A DNA stretch of 64,000 bases from Candidatus Blautia intestinigallinarum (GCA_019112635.1 DXIX01000012.1:1-64000), one strand, 5' to 3'. Positions 1 to 8,493 are shown, numbered from the stretch's first letter. Program-made: numbers and translations. The notes: a model not told the origin generated them from the sequence alone.

Positions 1-26
1 TGGAAGCCTCAGACACGGTAAGGAAC

Positions 27-67
27 AATAACTTCTGACGGAGAGAGGAATCCCTCCTTCAGTTATT
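27..67 (+). terminator. weak hairpin, possible end of an upstream transcript
   Basis: CTGACGGAG (35-43) pairs with CTCCTTCAG (54-62) with one mismatch. An outer AATAA/TTATT helix (27-31 with 63-67) extends it. There is no clear T-run, so a terminator role is only possible. Confidence 0.35.
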
Positions 68-92
68 CATTTAGACTTTGCAACTATTAACC

Positions 93-112
93 TGTAGTCA
101 TTATTGACTACA
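93..112. promoter_or_regulatory. 20-bp perfect inverted repeat upstream of HIT gene
   Basis: TGTAGTCA-TTAT-TGACTACA is a perfect 8+4+8 inverted repeat. It lies 17 bp after a TTGCAA (78-83) that could be a -35 box, so it would cover the -10/start area of the promoter of the HIT gene. This geometry fits a repressor operator. The protein that binds it is unknown. Confidence 0.45.
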
Positions 113-138
113 CCATTATTATACTAGGAGGTAAGGAT

Positions 139-540
139 ATGTCAGACTGTATTTTTTGCAAAATTGCTAACGGAGAGATTCCGTCAGCGACTCTATACGA
201 GGATGACGACTTCAGAGTTATCTTGGATTTAGGACCGGCCAGCAAGGGGCACGCTTTGATTTTACCGAAATCTCATGCCGCGAATATTTATGAACTGCCG
301 GAGGAGCTGGCGGGGAAGGCGATGATTCTTGCTAAGAAAATGGCCGGCAAAATGACAGAGGTATTAAAATGTGATGGTTTCAACATTGTTCAGAACAATG
401 GAGAGATTGCGGGACAGACGGTCTTCCATTTTCACATGCATTTGATTCCACGCTATGAGGGAGACCAGGTGAAGCTTGGATGGACTCCCGGAACACTCAC
501 GGATGAAGTGCGGGACGAATTATTGGAAAAATTGAAATAG
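139..540 (+). CDS. HIT family hydrolase (HinT-like)
   Basis: A 133-residue histidine-triad protein, the usual length of bacterial HinT, which hydrolyses purine nucleoside phosphoramidates and related adenylates in the cytoplasm. The triad HFHMHLIPR sits near residues 96-104 and is preceded by the conserved NNGEIAGQTV loop. The N-terminal CIFCKI pair with downstream His is the zinc site of this subgroup. The start is set by AGGAGGT at 126-132, 6 bases before ATG. The gene stands alone, followed after 28 bases by a sigma factor gene. An inverted repeat at 93-112 may control it. Family assignment is secure; the physiological substrate is not visible from sequence. Confidence 0.93.
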   Translation: MSDCIFCKIANGEIPSATLYEDDDFRVILDLGPASKGHALILPKSHAANIYELPEELAGKAMILAKKMAGKMTEVLKCDGFNIVQNNGEIAGQTVFHFHMHLIPRYEGDQVKLGWTPGTLTDEVRDELLEKLK

Positions 541-568
541 GTTTTTTAAGTTTTAGGTTATACAAGAG

Positions 569-1087
569 ATGAAAGTAGAAAAGTTTAATGAAATTTTTGA
601 GCTGTATTATAAATTGTCATTAAAAGTAGCCTACTCAGTAATCAATGATAAGATCTTGTCGGAGGATGTCGCTCAGGATGTGTTTCTGACGATGTTCTTC
701 AAATTGGATGAGATTGAGGAAGAATACGCGAAGGCTTGGGTTCTCTCCTACAGCCGGAGGATGGCAGTGGATTTTTGCAGAAAATCCTATAACCGCCATG
801 AGTTTGCAACGGATAAATGGCTGGAGAGCTCGGAGAGAAGCTGGGATCACAATCCGGAGGAAATGATGATCAGAAAAGAAGCCTGCAGAAGAAAACTGGA
901 CATTTTTATCCGTCTGAAACAAAAGAATGAAGTCTGGTTTGATCTGATTCGCAGAACAGTTGTAAATGAAGAAAATCCAGTGTCAGTGGCGAGTGACTAT
1001 GGTATAAGTGTCGCTTATATGCGCACACAGATCTCTCGTGCAAGACACTGGATGAGAAAAGAATTTGACAGTGAATGGGATGACTGA
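569..1087 (+). CDS. ECF-type RNA polymerase sigma factor
   Basis: A 172-residue protein with sigma-70 region 2 in the N-terminal third (YSVINDKILSEDVAQDVFL, then the WVLSYSRRMAVDFCR stretch typical of regions 2.3-2.4) and a region 4 helix-turn-helix near the end (PVSVASDYGISVAYMRTQIS then RAR). It should direct core RNA polymerase to a small regulon. No anti-sigma gene follows directly. The nearest candidate is the single-TM DUF4367 protein at 2285-3064, separated by the oppositely transcribed murG. The stop lies 4 bases from the murG stop (convergent pair, no terminator between). The ribosome site is weak (no clear AGGAGG), suggesting low expression. Confidence 0.85.
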   Translation: MKVEKFNEIFELYYKLSLKVAYSVINDKILSEDVAQDVFLTMFFKLDEIEEEYAKAWVLSYSRRMAVDFCRKSYNRHEFATDKWLESSERSWDHNPEEMMIRKEACRRKLDIFIRLKQKNEVWFDLIRRTVVNEENPVSVASDYGISVAYMRTQISRARHWMRKEFDSEWDD

Positions 1088-1091
1088 TGCT

Positions 1092-2168
1092 TTAGGAGGC
1101 AGCCGTCTTTGTCAGTTCTTCAAGTATATTTGTTATTTTGGTGATGGAATCCGTCTCTGTGTTTGCTTTCATGGCCTGAATGTAGGAGTCACGGTTTGCG
1201 TACAGTTCCTTGATGGAATTGTAGAGAGTTTTTTCTGTGATTTCCTCTTCTTCCAGGACCATGCTGAAGCCCTGGCGTTCAAAGGAGCGGGCATTCAGGA
1301 TTTGGTCACCACGGCTGGCTTTTGCAGAGAGTGGAATTAAAAGGTTCGGTTTGTTCAAGGCTTTGATCTCGCAGATAGCGTTGGCACCGGCTCTGGAGAT
1401 TACCACATCTGCCAGGGCGAATAAGTCAGCCAGTTCTTTACGAATGTATTCGTATTGGCGGTACCCTTCCAGATTTTGGAGAGATTCATCCAGCTTTCCG
1501 CTTCCGCACAGGTGGATTACCTGGAAATCTCTCAGAAGTTCTGGAAGGATTTTGCGGATGTTTTCATTGATGGAAGCAGCACCTTGACTTCCTCCGATGA
1601 TCATCAGCACGGGTTTGTCTTTGGTGAGGCCGGTAAATTCTCTGGCAGCTTGAGGATCCCCCTGCAGGAGTTCCTGACGGATGGGAGTTCCTGTGAGGAC
1701 GGCTTTGTCTGCGGGGAGTTGTTTTACTGTCTCCGGGAAATTGCAGCAGATTTTGGCCGCTGAAGGAATACAGAGTTTGTTGGCCAAACCCGGAGTCATG
1801 TCGGATTCGTGAATGACGGCCGGGATTTTCAGCCCTTTTGCGGCGATCACCACCGGTACGGTGACGAAACCGCCTTTGGAAAAGATGACATCCGGTTTTA
1901 ATTGTTTCAGAAGTTTTCTGGCCTGTGTGTATCCTTTTAATACTTTAAAAGGATCTGAGAAATTTTTTATGTCAAAATAACGTCTGAGTTTACCTGAGGA
2001 AATTCCGTAGTAGGGGATGTCAAAATCTTCGATCAGTTTTTTTTCGATGCCCTCGTAGGAGCCAATATAAGAAATCTGATAGCCCAGTTCCTTCAGACGG
2101 GGAAGCAGGGCGATATTGGGAGTGACGTGTCCGGCTGTGCCGCCGCCGGTAAGTACGATGTGTTTCAT
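1092..2168 (-). CDS. murG: UDP-GlcNAc:lipid I N-acetylglucosaminyltransferase MurG
   Basis: GT28 glycosyltransferase that adds GlcNAc to lipid I to make lipid II on the inner face of the membrane. The 358-residue product has the N-terminal glycine loop GGGTAGHVTPNIAL, the middle GGSQGAASINENI nucleotide-sugar motif, and the C-terminal SRAGANAICEI. The frame is open further upstream, but the start is placed at 2168 because CTTAGGAGG precedes that ATG and the MKHIVLTGGG start matches the family. A TTGACA box on the minus strand (2253-2258) with CATATT 17 bp on makes a plausible promoter. It stands apart from the usual dcw cluster. Confidence 0.95.
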   Translation of the reverse strand: MKHIVLTGGGTAGHVTPNIALLPRLKELGYQISYIGSYEGIEKKLIEDFDIPYYGISSGKLRRYFDIKNFSDPFKVLKGYTQARKLLKQLKPDVIFSKGGFVTVPVVIAAKGLKIPAVIHESDMTPGLANKLCIPSAAKICCNFPETVKQLPADKAVLTGTPIRQELLQGDPQAAREFTGLTKDKPVLMIIGGSQGAASINENIRKILPELLRDFQVIHLCGSGKLDESLQNLEGYRQYEYIRKELADLFALADVVISRAGANAICEIKALNKPNLLIPLSAKASRGDQILNARSFERQGFSMVLEEEEITEKTLYNSIKELYANRDSYIQAMKANTETDSITKITNILEELTKTAAS

Positions 2169-2229
2169 ATGAATCCTCCTAAGATGGTTGTATGGGTAAG
2201 CCGGAGCAGTCTCCGGTTCTCTACTCCAT

Positions 2230-2258
2230 AATATGAACCTCAGAGGGCAAATTGTCAA
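2230..2258 (-). promoter_or_regulatory. putative murG promoter
   Basis: On the minus strand TTGACA (2253-2258) is followed after 17 bp by CATATT (2230-2235). The -35 box is consensus, the -10 moderate. Confidence 0.45.
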
Positions 2259-2284
2259 GGTGAGATAGGAGAACAGCGTTTTCG

Positions 2285-3064
2285 ATGGACAAGAAAAGCG
2301 GGAAATCTGCGCAGAAAAATAAAAAGAGTCTTCCAGATTATCTGGAAGAGGCACGCGAGATTGATGCAGAATTGGACTCTATGGAAGACCCCTGGGCAGA
2401 TGACCCTGAGGTCGAAGAGCGTCTGCGGAAAAAGGTTTACCAGCGCATTATGGAGGAACAGCAGAAGATCATCAAGAAACAATCTCTGACCCACAAGATC
2501 GGAAAGTATACGGTTATGTTTGTGATCACCTGCATCGCACTCTTCGGGGTCAGCATGACCAGCCAGGCAAACCGGCAGAGGTTCATACGAAGTATTACTT
2601 ATATGGTCGGTGGGGAAGAAGCAATTGAGATCAGTAATGCGGATAATCTGGATGATTCAGATAGAGAGGAAGAAAGTGTACGGACTGAAGTTGAAGAAAA
2701 AATAGGGTGCAAATATCCGATTTTTATGTATCAACCTCAAAAGTTTACTCTAAGAACTTGTACAATTCAAAAGGAAAGTCAAAATGCTTTTATCGAATAT
2801 ACTTATCAAGATCAAACATTAATTTTGTATATTGCGAAGAGCGATGATGAGTTTATCGATAGTTTAAGACATCAAGGTGAAATAAGTGATAAATTTGAAG
2901 TAAACAATGATCAAATGACAATAGAAGTTACAAAACGTTTAGACAAAGGTGACGAAGAACCGGCTTATGTAGCACACTGGATTTATGATAATAGTTATTA
3001 CGATATTAGTGGGAAGATAGGAAAGGAGGAGTTTATAAAAATTTTAAAAAATATTCGATTTTGA
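2285..3064 (+). CDS. single-TM DUF4367-like protein, possible anti-sigma factor
   Basis: 259 residues with a charged cytoplasmic N-terminus rich in Asp/Glu/Lys (1-75), one membrane segment (about 78-95, IGKYTVMFVITCIALFGVSM) and an extracytoplasmic C-terminal domain (about 130-259) resembling DUF4367. This layout is common in Clostridial anti-sigma or signalling proteins paired with ECF sigma factors. A partnership with the sigma factor at 569-1087 is inferred from proximity only, because murG lies between them on the other strand. The start follows ATAGGAGA. From about 2640 onward the coding sequence is visibly more AT-rich than neighbouring genes, which hints at different ancestry or fast divergence of the outer domain. 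Confidence 0.6.
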   Translation: MDKKSGKSAQKNKKSLPDYLEEAREIDAELDSMEDPWADDPEVEERLRKKVYQRIMEEQQKIIKKQSLTHKIGKYTVMFVITCIALFGVSMTSQANRQRFIRSITYMVGGEEAIEISNADNLDDSDREEESVRTEVEEKIGCKYPIFMYQPQKFTLRTCTIQKESQNAFIEYTYQDQTLILYIAKSDDEFIDSLRHQGEISDKFEVNNDQMTIEVTKRLDKGDEEPAYVAHWIYDNSYYDISGKIGKEEFIKILKNIRF

Positions 3065-3141
3065 TGATATTTTTTCTAGGCTTTTACGTATTCTAAATGG
3101 ATGTGTGGAAAATACAAAAGAGGAAGGAGAGAGGCAGGTAT

Positions 3142-3639
3142 TTGAAAAATAAAATACTGAGAAAAAGCAGTATTGGTATGGCTATTGCCGCATGTATGCT
3201 GCTGGGTGCTTCAATTTATCCGGTTCAGGCGTCTAGCTTGATGGATCGAGTGGAGGCTATGACGGAGGAAGAGACGGACCAGGACTATTCTGAGGATACC
3301 AATGCACCGCGGACGCGTTCCAATCATTTGAATTTCGGAAATGTAGGGATTAAAAAAATCAGCAATAATGAGTGTTATGTAGAAGGGCGAACGCAGGCTT
3401 ATCATGACTGCGATAAGTTGTATTTAGATTTGTCCTTGGAGCAAAAGAGTAATGGAAGCTATAGCACTTATAAAAGTTGGAGTTATACGGGGCTAAATAA
3501 TTCTAATCTAAATAAAGCTTTTAATGTTTTAGTTCCCAAAAACCATTACTACCGTGTGCGCGGTTACCATGCGGCGCAGGACAGCGGTGTTAAGGAGTCG
3601 ACAACAACGCTGACAAAGGGAATTTGGATCGGAAATTGA
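3142..3639 (+). CDS. small secreted protein of unknown function
   Basis: About 165 residues. A basic N-terminus (KNKILRKSS) and hydrophobic stretch GMAIAACMLLGASIYP end in a signal peptidase-like VQASS, so the product is probably exported. After a short acidic linker there is a 100-residue domain rich in Asn, Tyr and Ser with two cysteines or fewer. It resembles small secreted Clostridial proteins of the DUF6147 kind, but this is from memory and uncertain. The start is taken as TTG at 3142 because AAGGAGAGAGG lies upstream; a longer frame opens at 3097. AT-rich like the preceding DUF4367 coding end; the two may form one unit. Confidence 0.55.
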   Translation: MKNKILRKSSIGMAIAACMLLGASIYPVQASSLMDRVEAMTEEETDQDYSEDTNAPRTRSNHLNFGNVGIKKISNNECYVEGRTQAYHDCDKLYLDLSLEQKSNGSYSTYKSWSYTGLNNSNLNKAFNVLVPKNHYYRVRGYHAAQDSGVKESTTTLTKGIWIGN

Positions 3640-3872
3640 GTGTAGTTGAAGTTCAAAAGAGAAATCATGGGCCAAGGAGATTTCAAAATTGAATAAGAGA
3701 AGACGGGCAGGGCTGTGGAGAAGAAACCTTACATCACACTACATACCACGGCAGAGATGTCCGAAGGAGAGAACAGAGAGGGTTGTACTGTTTTCTTATA
3801 TTATGATATGGAAGGAGGGGACCGATCTGTGTTCAGGTGGGTCCCTTTACTATGGAGAAAGGAATATCCAGG

Positions 3873-4769
3873 ATGAAGGCGAGATTTTTTAGAGTACGGT
3901 TTAGTGACAACGGAAAAGGTATCTATCACACACTGGCGTATCGGGATGAGATTGAGAAAACCTGTGTGCATTTATCTTATCTGAGTGAAGGCGGGGAGGA
4001 GCCATCAGCCACTTCTTATCCGATCGACATTTTAGTGGCAGCAGATCTGGGAGAAGATACTCTTGAGAAACTTGAGACAATGACAAAGTCACATTCCATT
4101 GGTATCTTGTATCTGCCGAAGACGGAGGAAGAGATTTCGGTTCTAAGGCGGATCCAAGACAAGGTGGGAGAGGTTCATCTGCTTGAAGAAGGTAAGACGA
4201 TTTCCTGGAAAGAAGGACTTTGGGAGTTCTGGCTTGGCAATCTGGGCGGCTGTCTGAGTCTGTACCATGGCTATGCGGGAACGAAAGAACTGAGCGAGGA
4301 CTGTGTCTATGTAGGGCGTATCTACGGACCGGAAGATTTTTGCTCCCCTTGCATACTGGAGAACGAGAGAGATCACTGTGGATTTGGATGCACACATCAC
4401 AGAGATTTTCATTTGCTGAAGGCCCACAACGATTCCAGATATGTGGGATTTCGCACGGGAACGCTTCTCCTTGGAAGAAGTGTTTTTCGGGGACAGCTGG
4501 AGAGGCTGCTTGGGGAGATTTCCCCAATGAGAGAGCAAATCCGTGTGATTCAGCTTCCCCACCATATAGAGGCTTGGGACAGAGAGCTTCTGAAGTTGGT
4601 CCCGGAAGAGGAGATTCAATATTATGTGGGACATACGGAACATGAAGTCAGAATTTCCGGTGGGATTGCATCCCATAATGGATATTGCCGATATGTACCG
4701 GTGAACAGGACGAGCGGCTTGTGTCTGTCCGGATATTTTATCCCTTTTCTGAGAGAAAAGAACTGTTAA
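3873..4769 (+). CDS. degenerate metallo-beta-lactamase-fold protein (inferred)
   Basis: Not a family I can name with certainty. The protein (about 298 residues from ATG 3873; alternative starts at 3837 and 3852) reads like a ComEC/Rec2-type beta-lactamase-fold domain. IDILVAADLGEDTLEKLE stands where the HxHxDH strand would be, LLLGRSVFRGQLERLL resembles the 'LLTGD' strand, and IRVIQLPHHIEAWDRELLKL the 'LKLPHHGS' strand. The HxHxDH metal ligands are absent. A Cys/His cluster (CSPC...HCGFGCTHH...H, middle of protein) could bind metal instead. The next gene encodes an intact beta-lactamase-fold nuclease. The start was chosen for AAAGGA 10 bases upstream. Confidence 0.5.
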   Translation: MKARFFRVRFSDNGKGIYHTLAYRDEIEKTCVHLSYLSEGGEEPSATSYPIDILVAADLGEDTLEKLETMTKSHSIGILYLPKTEEEISVLRRIQDKVGEVHLLEEGKTISWKEGLWEFWLGNLGGCLSLYHGYAGTKELSEDCVYVGRIYGPEDFCSPCILENERDHCGFGCTHHRDFHLLKAHNDSRYVGFRTGTLLLGRSVFRGQLERLLGEISPMREQIRVIQLPHHIEAWDRELLKLVPEEEIQYYVGHTEHEVRISGGIASHNGYCRYVPVNRTSGLCLSGYFIPFLREKNC

Positions 4770-4847
4770 TATTTCAAAATACTGTGTATAATAGAATTAA
4801 ATAGTGAGAAAATTCGGCTGAGGTCGGAGGATGAAAGGGGTAATTGG

Positions 4848-6452
4848 ATGAAAATAACATTTATCGGCGCTACACATGAAGTGACAGGCAGTTGTTACTA
4901 CCTGGAAGGAGCAGGTAAGAAATTCCTGGTGGACTGCGGGATGGAGCAGGGACCGGATTACTATGAGAATGCTCAGATTCCGGTAAATTTAAGGGATATT
5001 GATTTTGTCCTGCTGACCCACGCCCATATTGATCATTCCGGCAATCTGCCCGCGATTTATGCACAGGGATTTCAGGGACCTGTCTATGCCACGGATGCCA
5101 CCTGTGATTTATGCGATATTATGCTTCGTGACAGCGCACACATTCAGATGTTTGAGGCGGAATGGCGCAACCGTAAGGGACGCCGAAGCGGCAAACCGGA
5201 ATTTGTACCGGCTTATACCATGGAAGACGCAATGGGAGTCCTGAAGAATTTTGTAGGGTGTGAGTACGGGAAAATCATACCTCTTTCAGAAGGAATACAG
5301 GTTCGTTTTGTGGATGCTGGTCATCTGATGGGGTCGGCCAGTATTGAAATTTGGATAGAAGAAGATGGGAAAAAGGAAAAAATTGTATTTTCCGGAGATA
5401 TTGGAAATACAGATCAGCCTTTGATTAAAGATCCGGTTTATCTGGAGGAAGCAGATTATGTGGTGATGGAGTCCACTTACGGTGACAGAAGCCACGGAGA
5501 ACGTCCGGATTATGTGACAGCTCTGGCAGATGTGATTCAGAAGACTTTTGACCGGGGCGGAAATGTGGTAATTCCCTCTTTTGCTGTGGGAAGAACCCAG
5601 GAGATGCTGTATTTTATCCGGCAGATTAAGGCGGAACATCTGGTTCAGGGACATGATAATTTTCCTGTCTATGTGGACAGTCCGCTTGCCAATGAGGCGA
5701 CATCGATTTTTCTGGAACATGACTGGGATTGTTACGATGAGGAGGCAATGGAGCTGATTCAACAGGGAGTCAACCCGATTGGTTTTCCAGGACTGAAAGT
5801 ATCGATTACCAGTGACGATTCCAGAAATATCAATGTGGATGAAGAGTGTAAAGTGATTATTTCCGCCAGCGGAATGTGCGATGCGGGCAGGATCAAGCAC
5901 CACTTGAAGCATAATCTGTGGAACTGGAAGTCAACGATACTGTTTGTGGGATATCAGGCAGTGGGAACGCTGGGACGGAATCTGGTGGAAGGAGCCACAC
6001 GGGTGAAAATTTTCGGCGAGGATATTCAGGTAAACGCGCAGATCTGTGTTCTGCCGGGGATCAGCGGTCATGCAGACCAGGAAGGGTTGATGCGGTGGGC
6101 AGGATCTTTTCAGAAAAAGCCGAAGATGGTCTTTGTGACCCATGGGGAAGATAAGGTGACGGAGAGTTTCGCGCAGAAGCTTACCGATGAGCTGGGATAT
6201 CAGACAATGGCCCCCTACAGTGGAACGATTTATAATCTTGTGGATAATGTGTGCGAGTACAGGGCGGCGGGAATTCCAAAGAAAAAGGAAGAAACGGTCA
6301 GAAAGAGCGGAGGTTCTGCGGTATTCCAGAAGTTGCTTGGCCTTGGCCAGCGCCTGCTCATGGTGATTCGCAAAAACGAAGGCGGGGCGAACAAAGACCT
6401 GGAGAAATTTGCAAGAGAAGTGCAGTCACTCTGCGATAAGTGGGATCGATAG
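4848..6452 (+). CDS. metallo-beta-lactamase/beta-CASP RNA-processing nuclease family protein
   Basis: 534 residues. The beta-lactamase zinc motif THAHIDHSG is at about 57-65, followed by GHLMGSASIEI and FSGDIG, then a beta-CASP insertion and the C-terminal motif GISGHADQEGL and VTHGE. This is the CPSF73/YSH1-like branch found in many bacteria, expected to cleave RNA (endo- and/or 5' exonuclease) in the cytoplasm. The last 60 residues are a basic, unassigned tail. ATG follows AAAGGGG with good spacing; TATAAT lies about 60 bases upstream. It forms a tandem with the degenerate fold protein before it and ends in a bidirectional terminator. The exact RNA substrate is unknown. Confidence 0.88.
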   Translation: MKITFIGATHEVTGSCYYLEGAGKKFLVDCGMEQGPDYYENAQIPVNLRDIDFVLLTHAHIDHSGNLPAIYAQGFQGPVYATDATCDLCDIMLRDSAHIQMFEAEWRNRKGRRSGKPEFVPAYTMEDAMGVLKNFVGCEYGKIIPLSEGIQVRFVDAGHLMGSASIEIWIEEDGKKEKIVFSGDIGNTDQPLIKDPVYLEEADYVVMESTYGDRSHGERPDYVTALADVIQKTFDRGGNVVIPSFAVGRTQEMLYFIRQIKAEHLVQGHDNFPVYVDSPLANEATSIFLEHDWDCYDEEAMELIQQGVNPIGFPGLKVSITSDDSRNINVDEECKVIISASGMCDAGRIKHHLKHNLWNWKSTILFVGYQAVGTLGRNLVEGATRVKIFGEDIQVNAQICVLPGISGHADQEGLMRWAGSFQKKPKMVFVTHGEDKVTESFAQKLTDELGYQTMAPYSGTIYNLVDNVCEYRAAGIPKKKEETVRKSGGSAVFQKLLGLGQRLLMVIRKNEGGANKDLEKFAREVQSLCDKWDR

Positions 6453-6454
6453 AA

Positions 6455-6499
6455 AAAACGGGATGTTTTTGGTGTACCGCACCAAAGATATCCCGTTTT
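6455..6499. terminator. bidirectional intrinsic terminator
   Basis: AAAACGGGAT pairs with ATCCCGTTTT, with an inner TTTGGTG/CACCAAA helix. A-runs and T-runs flank it, so it can end both the + strand nuclease gene and the - strand TSCPD gene. Confidence 0.85.
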
Positions 6500-6509
6500 C
6501 TGTAACTTT

Positions 6510-6749
6510 TTATTGAACTGCCTCTTTCAGAGCATGTGCTAACTGATCCGGGCAGGAAGTAGGTTTGAAACCACAGCGGATTCCTTCCAGTCGTTTGATA
6601 ACTTCCTGAACCTCCATACCTTCAGCGAGTTTTGCCAATCCTTTTGTGTTGCCGTCACATCCGCCAACGAAGTGGATATCGTGAACTTTTCCGTCTGTGA
6701 TTTCAAATTCAATGGCCTGAGAGCAGACACCTTTTGTCTTATATATCAT
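6510..6749 (-). CDS. TSCPD domain protein (TIGR03905 family)
   Basis: A 79-residue protein consisting of one TSCPD domain, the zinc-binding module otherwise found at the C-terminus of class II ribonucleotide reductases and in small stand-alone proteins. The motif TSCPDQLAHAL ends the protein, and FVGGCDGN plus IRCGFK supply the other cysteines. The start at 6749 follows CAGGAGGAAT; a frame open further upstream has no ribosome site. Monocistronic. The stand-alone family has no established biochemical role. Confidence 0.85.
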   Translation of the reverse strand: MIYKTKGVCSQAIEFEITDGKVHDIHFVGGCDGNTKGLAKLAEGMEVQEVIKRLEGIRCGFKPTSCPDQLAHALKEAVQ

Positions 6750-7002
6750 TGTATATTCCTCCTGTGTGTATTTGATTCCATCCGATTTCCTGCCGAAAAC
6801 GGGTTCAAAGGCTAGTATAGCAGAAAATGAAGCCGGTGTACAGGAGAAGTCTTCGGCAGCAGGGGAATCAAGAAAAAGAAGGGAAAATCTCTTTGCGATC
6901 ACACCGGGGTCTGATATAATAGTTGCGAAAATGAGAGTTGAAGCAGGCGGAAAAGAAGGAGATTTGTATCCGCCGGATGAGCAGGAAAGTGAGGAAAACA
7001 AG

Positions 7003-7701
7003 ATGAATTGCATTGGTATTATAGGAGCGATGGAAGAAGAGGTCACAGCACTGAAAGAGCAGATGCAGCAGGTACAGGTGATCCGGAAGGCTTCCATGGA
7101 GTTTAATGAAGGAATGCTGGAAGGGAAAAAAGTGGTTGTGGTGCGTTCCGGCATTGGAAAGGTGAATGCGGCAGTGTGCACACAGATTTTGATTGATGAT
7201 TTTGCGGTTGAGGCGGTGATTAATACTGGAATTGCCGGATCACTGAAGAATGAGATCAATATCGGTGACATTGTGCTGTCCACAGACGTGGTTCACCACG
7301 ATATGGATGCAAGAGGTTTTGGATATGCCAAAGGTCAGATCCCGAGAATGGAAGTTCTTTCTTTCCCCGCGGATGAATCTTTAATTGCACTGGGAGAGCG
7401 GATGTGCAGGGAAGTAAATCCGGAAATTCAGGTGTTCACAGGTAGAGTGGCCAGTGGAGATCAGTTTATCTCTGACCAGAACGTGAAAGAACAGATCATC
7501 CAGGAGTTCCAGGGATATTGTACAGAAATGGAGGGGGCTGCCATTGGGCAGACGGCCTGGCTGAATCAGATTCCATTCTTGATCATCCGTGCAATCTCGG
7601 ACAAAGCAGATGACAGTGCCACCGTCGATTATCCGACATTTGAAAAACAGGCGATTGCTCATTGTGTCAAATTAACTCAAAATATGATTAAATATCTGTA
7701 A
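7003..7701 (+). CDS. mtnN: 5'-methylthioadenosine/S-adenosylhomocysteine nucleosidase
   Basis: 232 residues, normal for Pfs/MtnN, which cleaves MTA and SAH to adenine plus the thioribose product and so feeds methyl-cycle recycling. IGAMEEEV at the N-terminus, TGIAGSL in the ribose pocket, EMEGAAIGQ with the substrate Glu, and RAISDKADDSA with the catalytic Asp near 200 are all present. The frame is open from 6766, but the start is at 7003: TATAAT at 6915-6920 is an extended -10 (TGATATAAT) placing transcription start inside that frame, and GTGAGGA precedes this ATG. Confidence 0.95.
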   Translation: MNCIGIIGAMEEEVTALKEQMQQVQVIRKASMEFNEGMLEGKKVVVVRSGIGKVNAAVCTQILIDDFAVEAVINTGIAGSLKNEINIGDIVLSTDVVHHDMDARGFGYAKGQIPRMEVLSFPADESLIALGERMCREVNPEIQVFTGRVASGDQFISDQNVKEQIIQEFQGYCTEMEGAAIGQTAWLNQIPFLIIRAISDKADDSATVDYPTFEKQAIAHCVKLTQNMIKYL

Positions 7702-7798
7702 AAAAGCGGTTTTGAATATAATTTGACGAACGATTCATGTTTCTTTCCAGGGTGAGATCCGTTATAATGATTCTAATCAATCATACAAGGAGGATGTT

Positions 7799-8392
7799 AT
7801 GTTACACAAGCTCATGGACATGCACGTATTTTTCTACGGCATGATAGTATCGGGGGCTGTGGGCGCCCTGGAAATGTTCATCGTTCACCTTACTTACAGA
7901 AGAAGATTAAAAAATACCAGCCACTTGTCCAATCTGAGAGAGAAGTGGCTTACTTTATGGAAAAGCAGAGACCGCTTATCCAGGAAGATGAATCGCTGGG
8001 TATGGTACCCTTCTTTGTTCTGTGTCTTTTTCATGGGGGCACAGGTTTTTTTGGCGTCCAAGCTGTCCATGGAAGAGGGAGTATCGCTGGTGTACTTCTA
8101 CGTGGGTGCAGGAATTCCCCTGTGTCTTTTGCTGTTCCGTCAGTTCCTTGATTTTTCCTACAAAGAAGAACTGATGGTGGATACACTGGCAGATTATATT
8201 GATCAGGGACGGAAAAAGCAGGAACAGACTGCTGTGGTAGTGGAGGATCCGGCTATCCAGGATGTGATGGTGGATCAGATTGCCAGAAGCATCCGTGAGA
8301 CGGCGGCGGCCGGGAGCCGTTTCAGCAGATTGCTGACGCCGGAGGAAGAGGAACTGATGAGGGAGATTATCCGTGAGTTTATGGATCAATAA
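7799..8392 (+). CDS. membrane protein of unknown function
   Basis: 197 residues starting after AAGGAGG. Three hydrophobic segments are visible at about 8-30 (FFYGMIVSGAVGALEMFIVHL), 66-87 (WYPSLFCVFFMGAQVFLA) and 97-117 (LVYFYVGAGIPLCLLLF). A cytoplasmic-looking charged tail of about 75 residues ends in an acidic helix (LLTPEEEELMREIIREFM). I do not recognise the family. It lies between mtnN and pgi without an obvious functional link. No signal sequence or catalytic motif is seen. Confidence 0.7.
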   Translation: MLHKLMDMHVFFYGMIVSGAVGALEMFIVHLTYRRRLKNTSHLSNLREKWLTLWKSRDRLSRKMNRWVWYPSLFCVFFMGAQVFLASKLSMEEGVSLVYFYVGAGIPLCLLLFRQFLDFSYKEELMVDTLADYIDQGRKKQEQTAVVVEDPAIQDVMVDQIARSIRETAAAGSRFSRLLTPEEEELMREIIREFMDQ

Positions 8393-8441
8393 GAAAACCG
8401 ACAGAATCTCTTGCAAATAAGTGGCAATCTGCTATATACTT

Positions 8442-8461
8442 ATAGCGAAGTAATTCGCTAT
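8442..8461 (+). other. leader hairpin before pgi
   Basis: ATAGCGAA-GTAA-TTCGCTAT forms a perfect 8-bp hairpin in the presumed pgi leader, 32 bases before the start codon. It has no T-run and is not a terminator; it may stabilise the mRNA 5' end. Confidence 0.45.
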
Positions 8462-8493
8462 CTCATATTAAAAGTAAAAAGGAGCGACGTAAG

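Noticed and set aside
2169-2354. N-terminal extension of MurG
   Set aside because: Overlaps the divergent DUF4367 gene and the promoter; the family start with AGGAGG is at 2168.
3689-3892. 67-residue open frame
   Set aside because: No ribosome site or recognisable sequence; overlaps the start of the next gene. Probably chance.
6766-7002. N-terminal extension of MtnN
   Set aside because: Contains the TATAAT promoter element at 6915-6920 and does not match the family.
6750-7283. Upstream extension of the TSCPD protein
   Set aside because: It is antisense to mtnN and lacks a ribosome site; the ATG at 6749 has CAGGAGGAAT.
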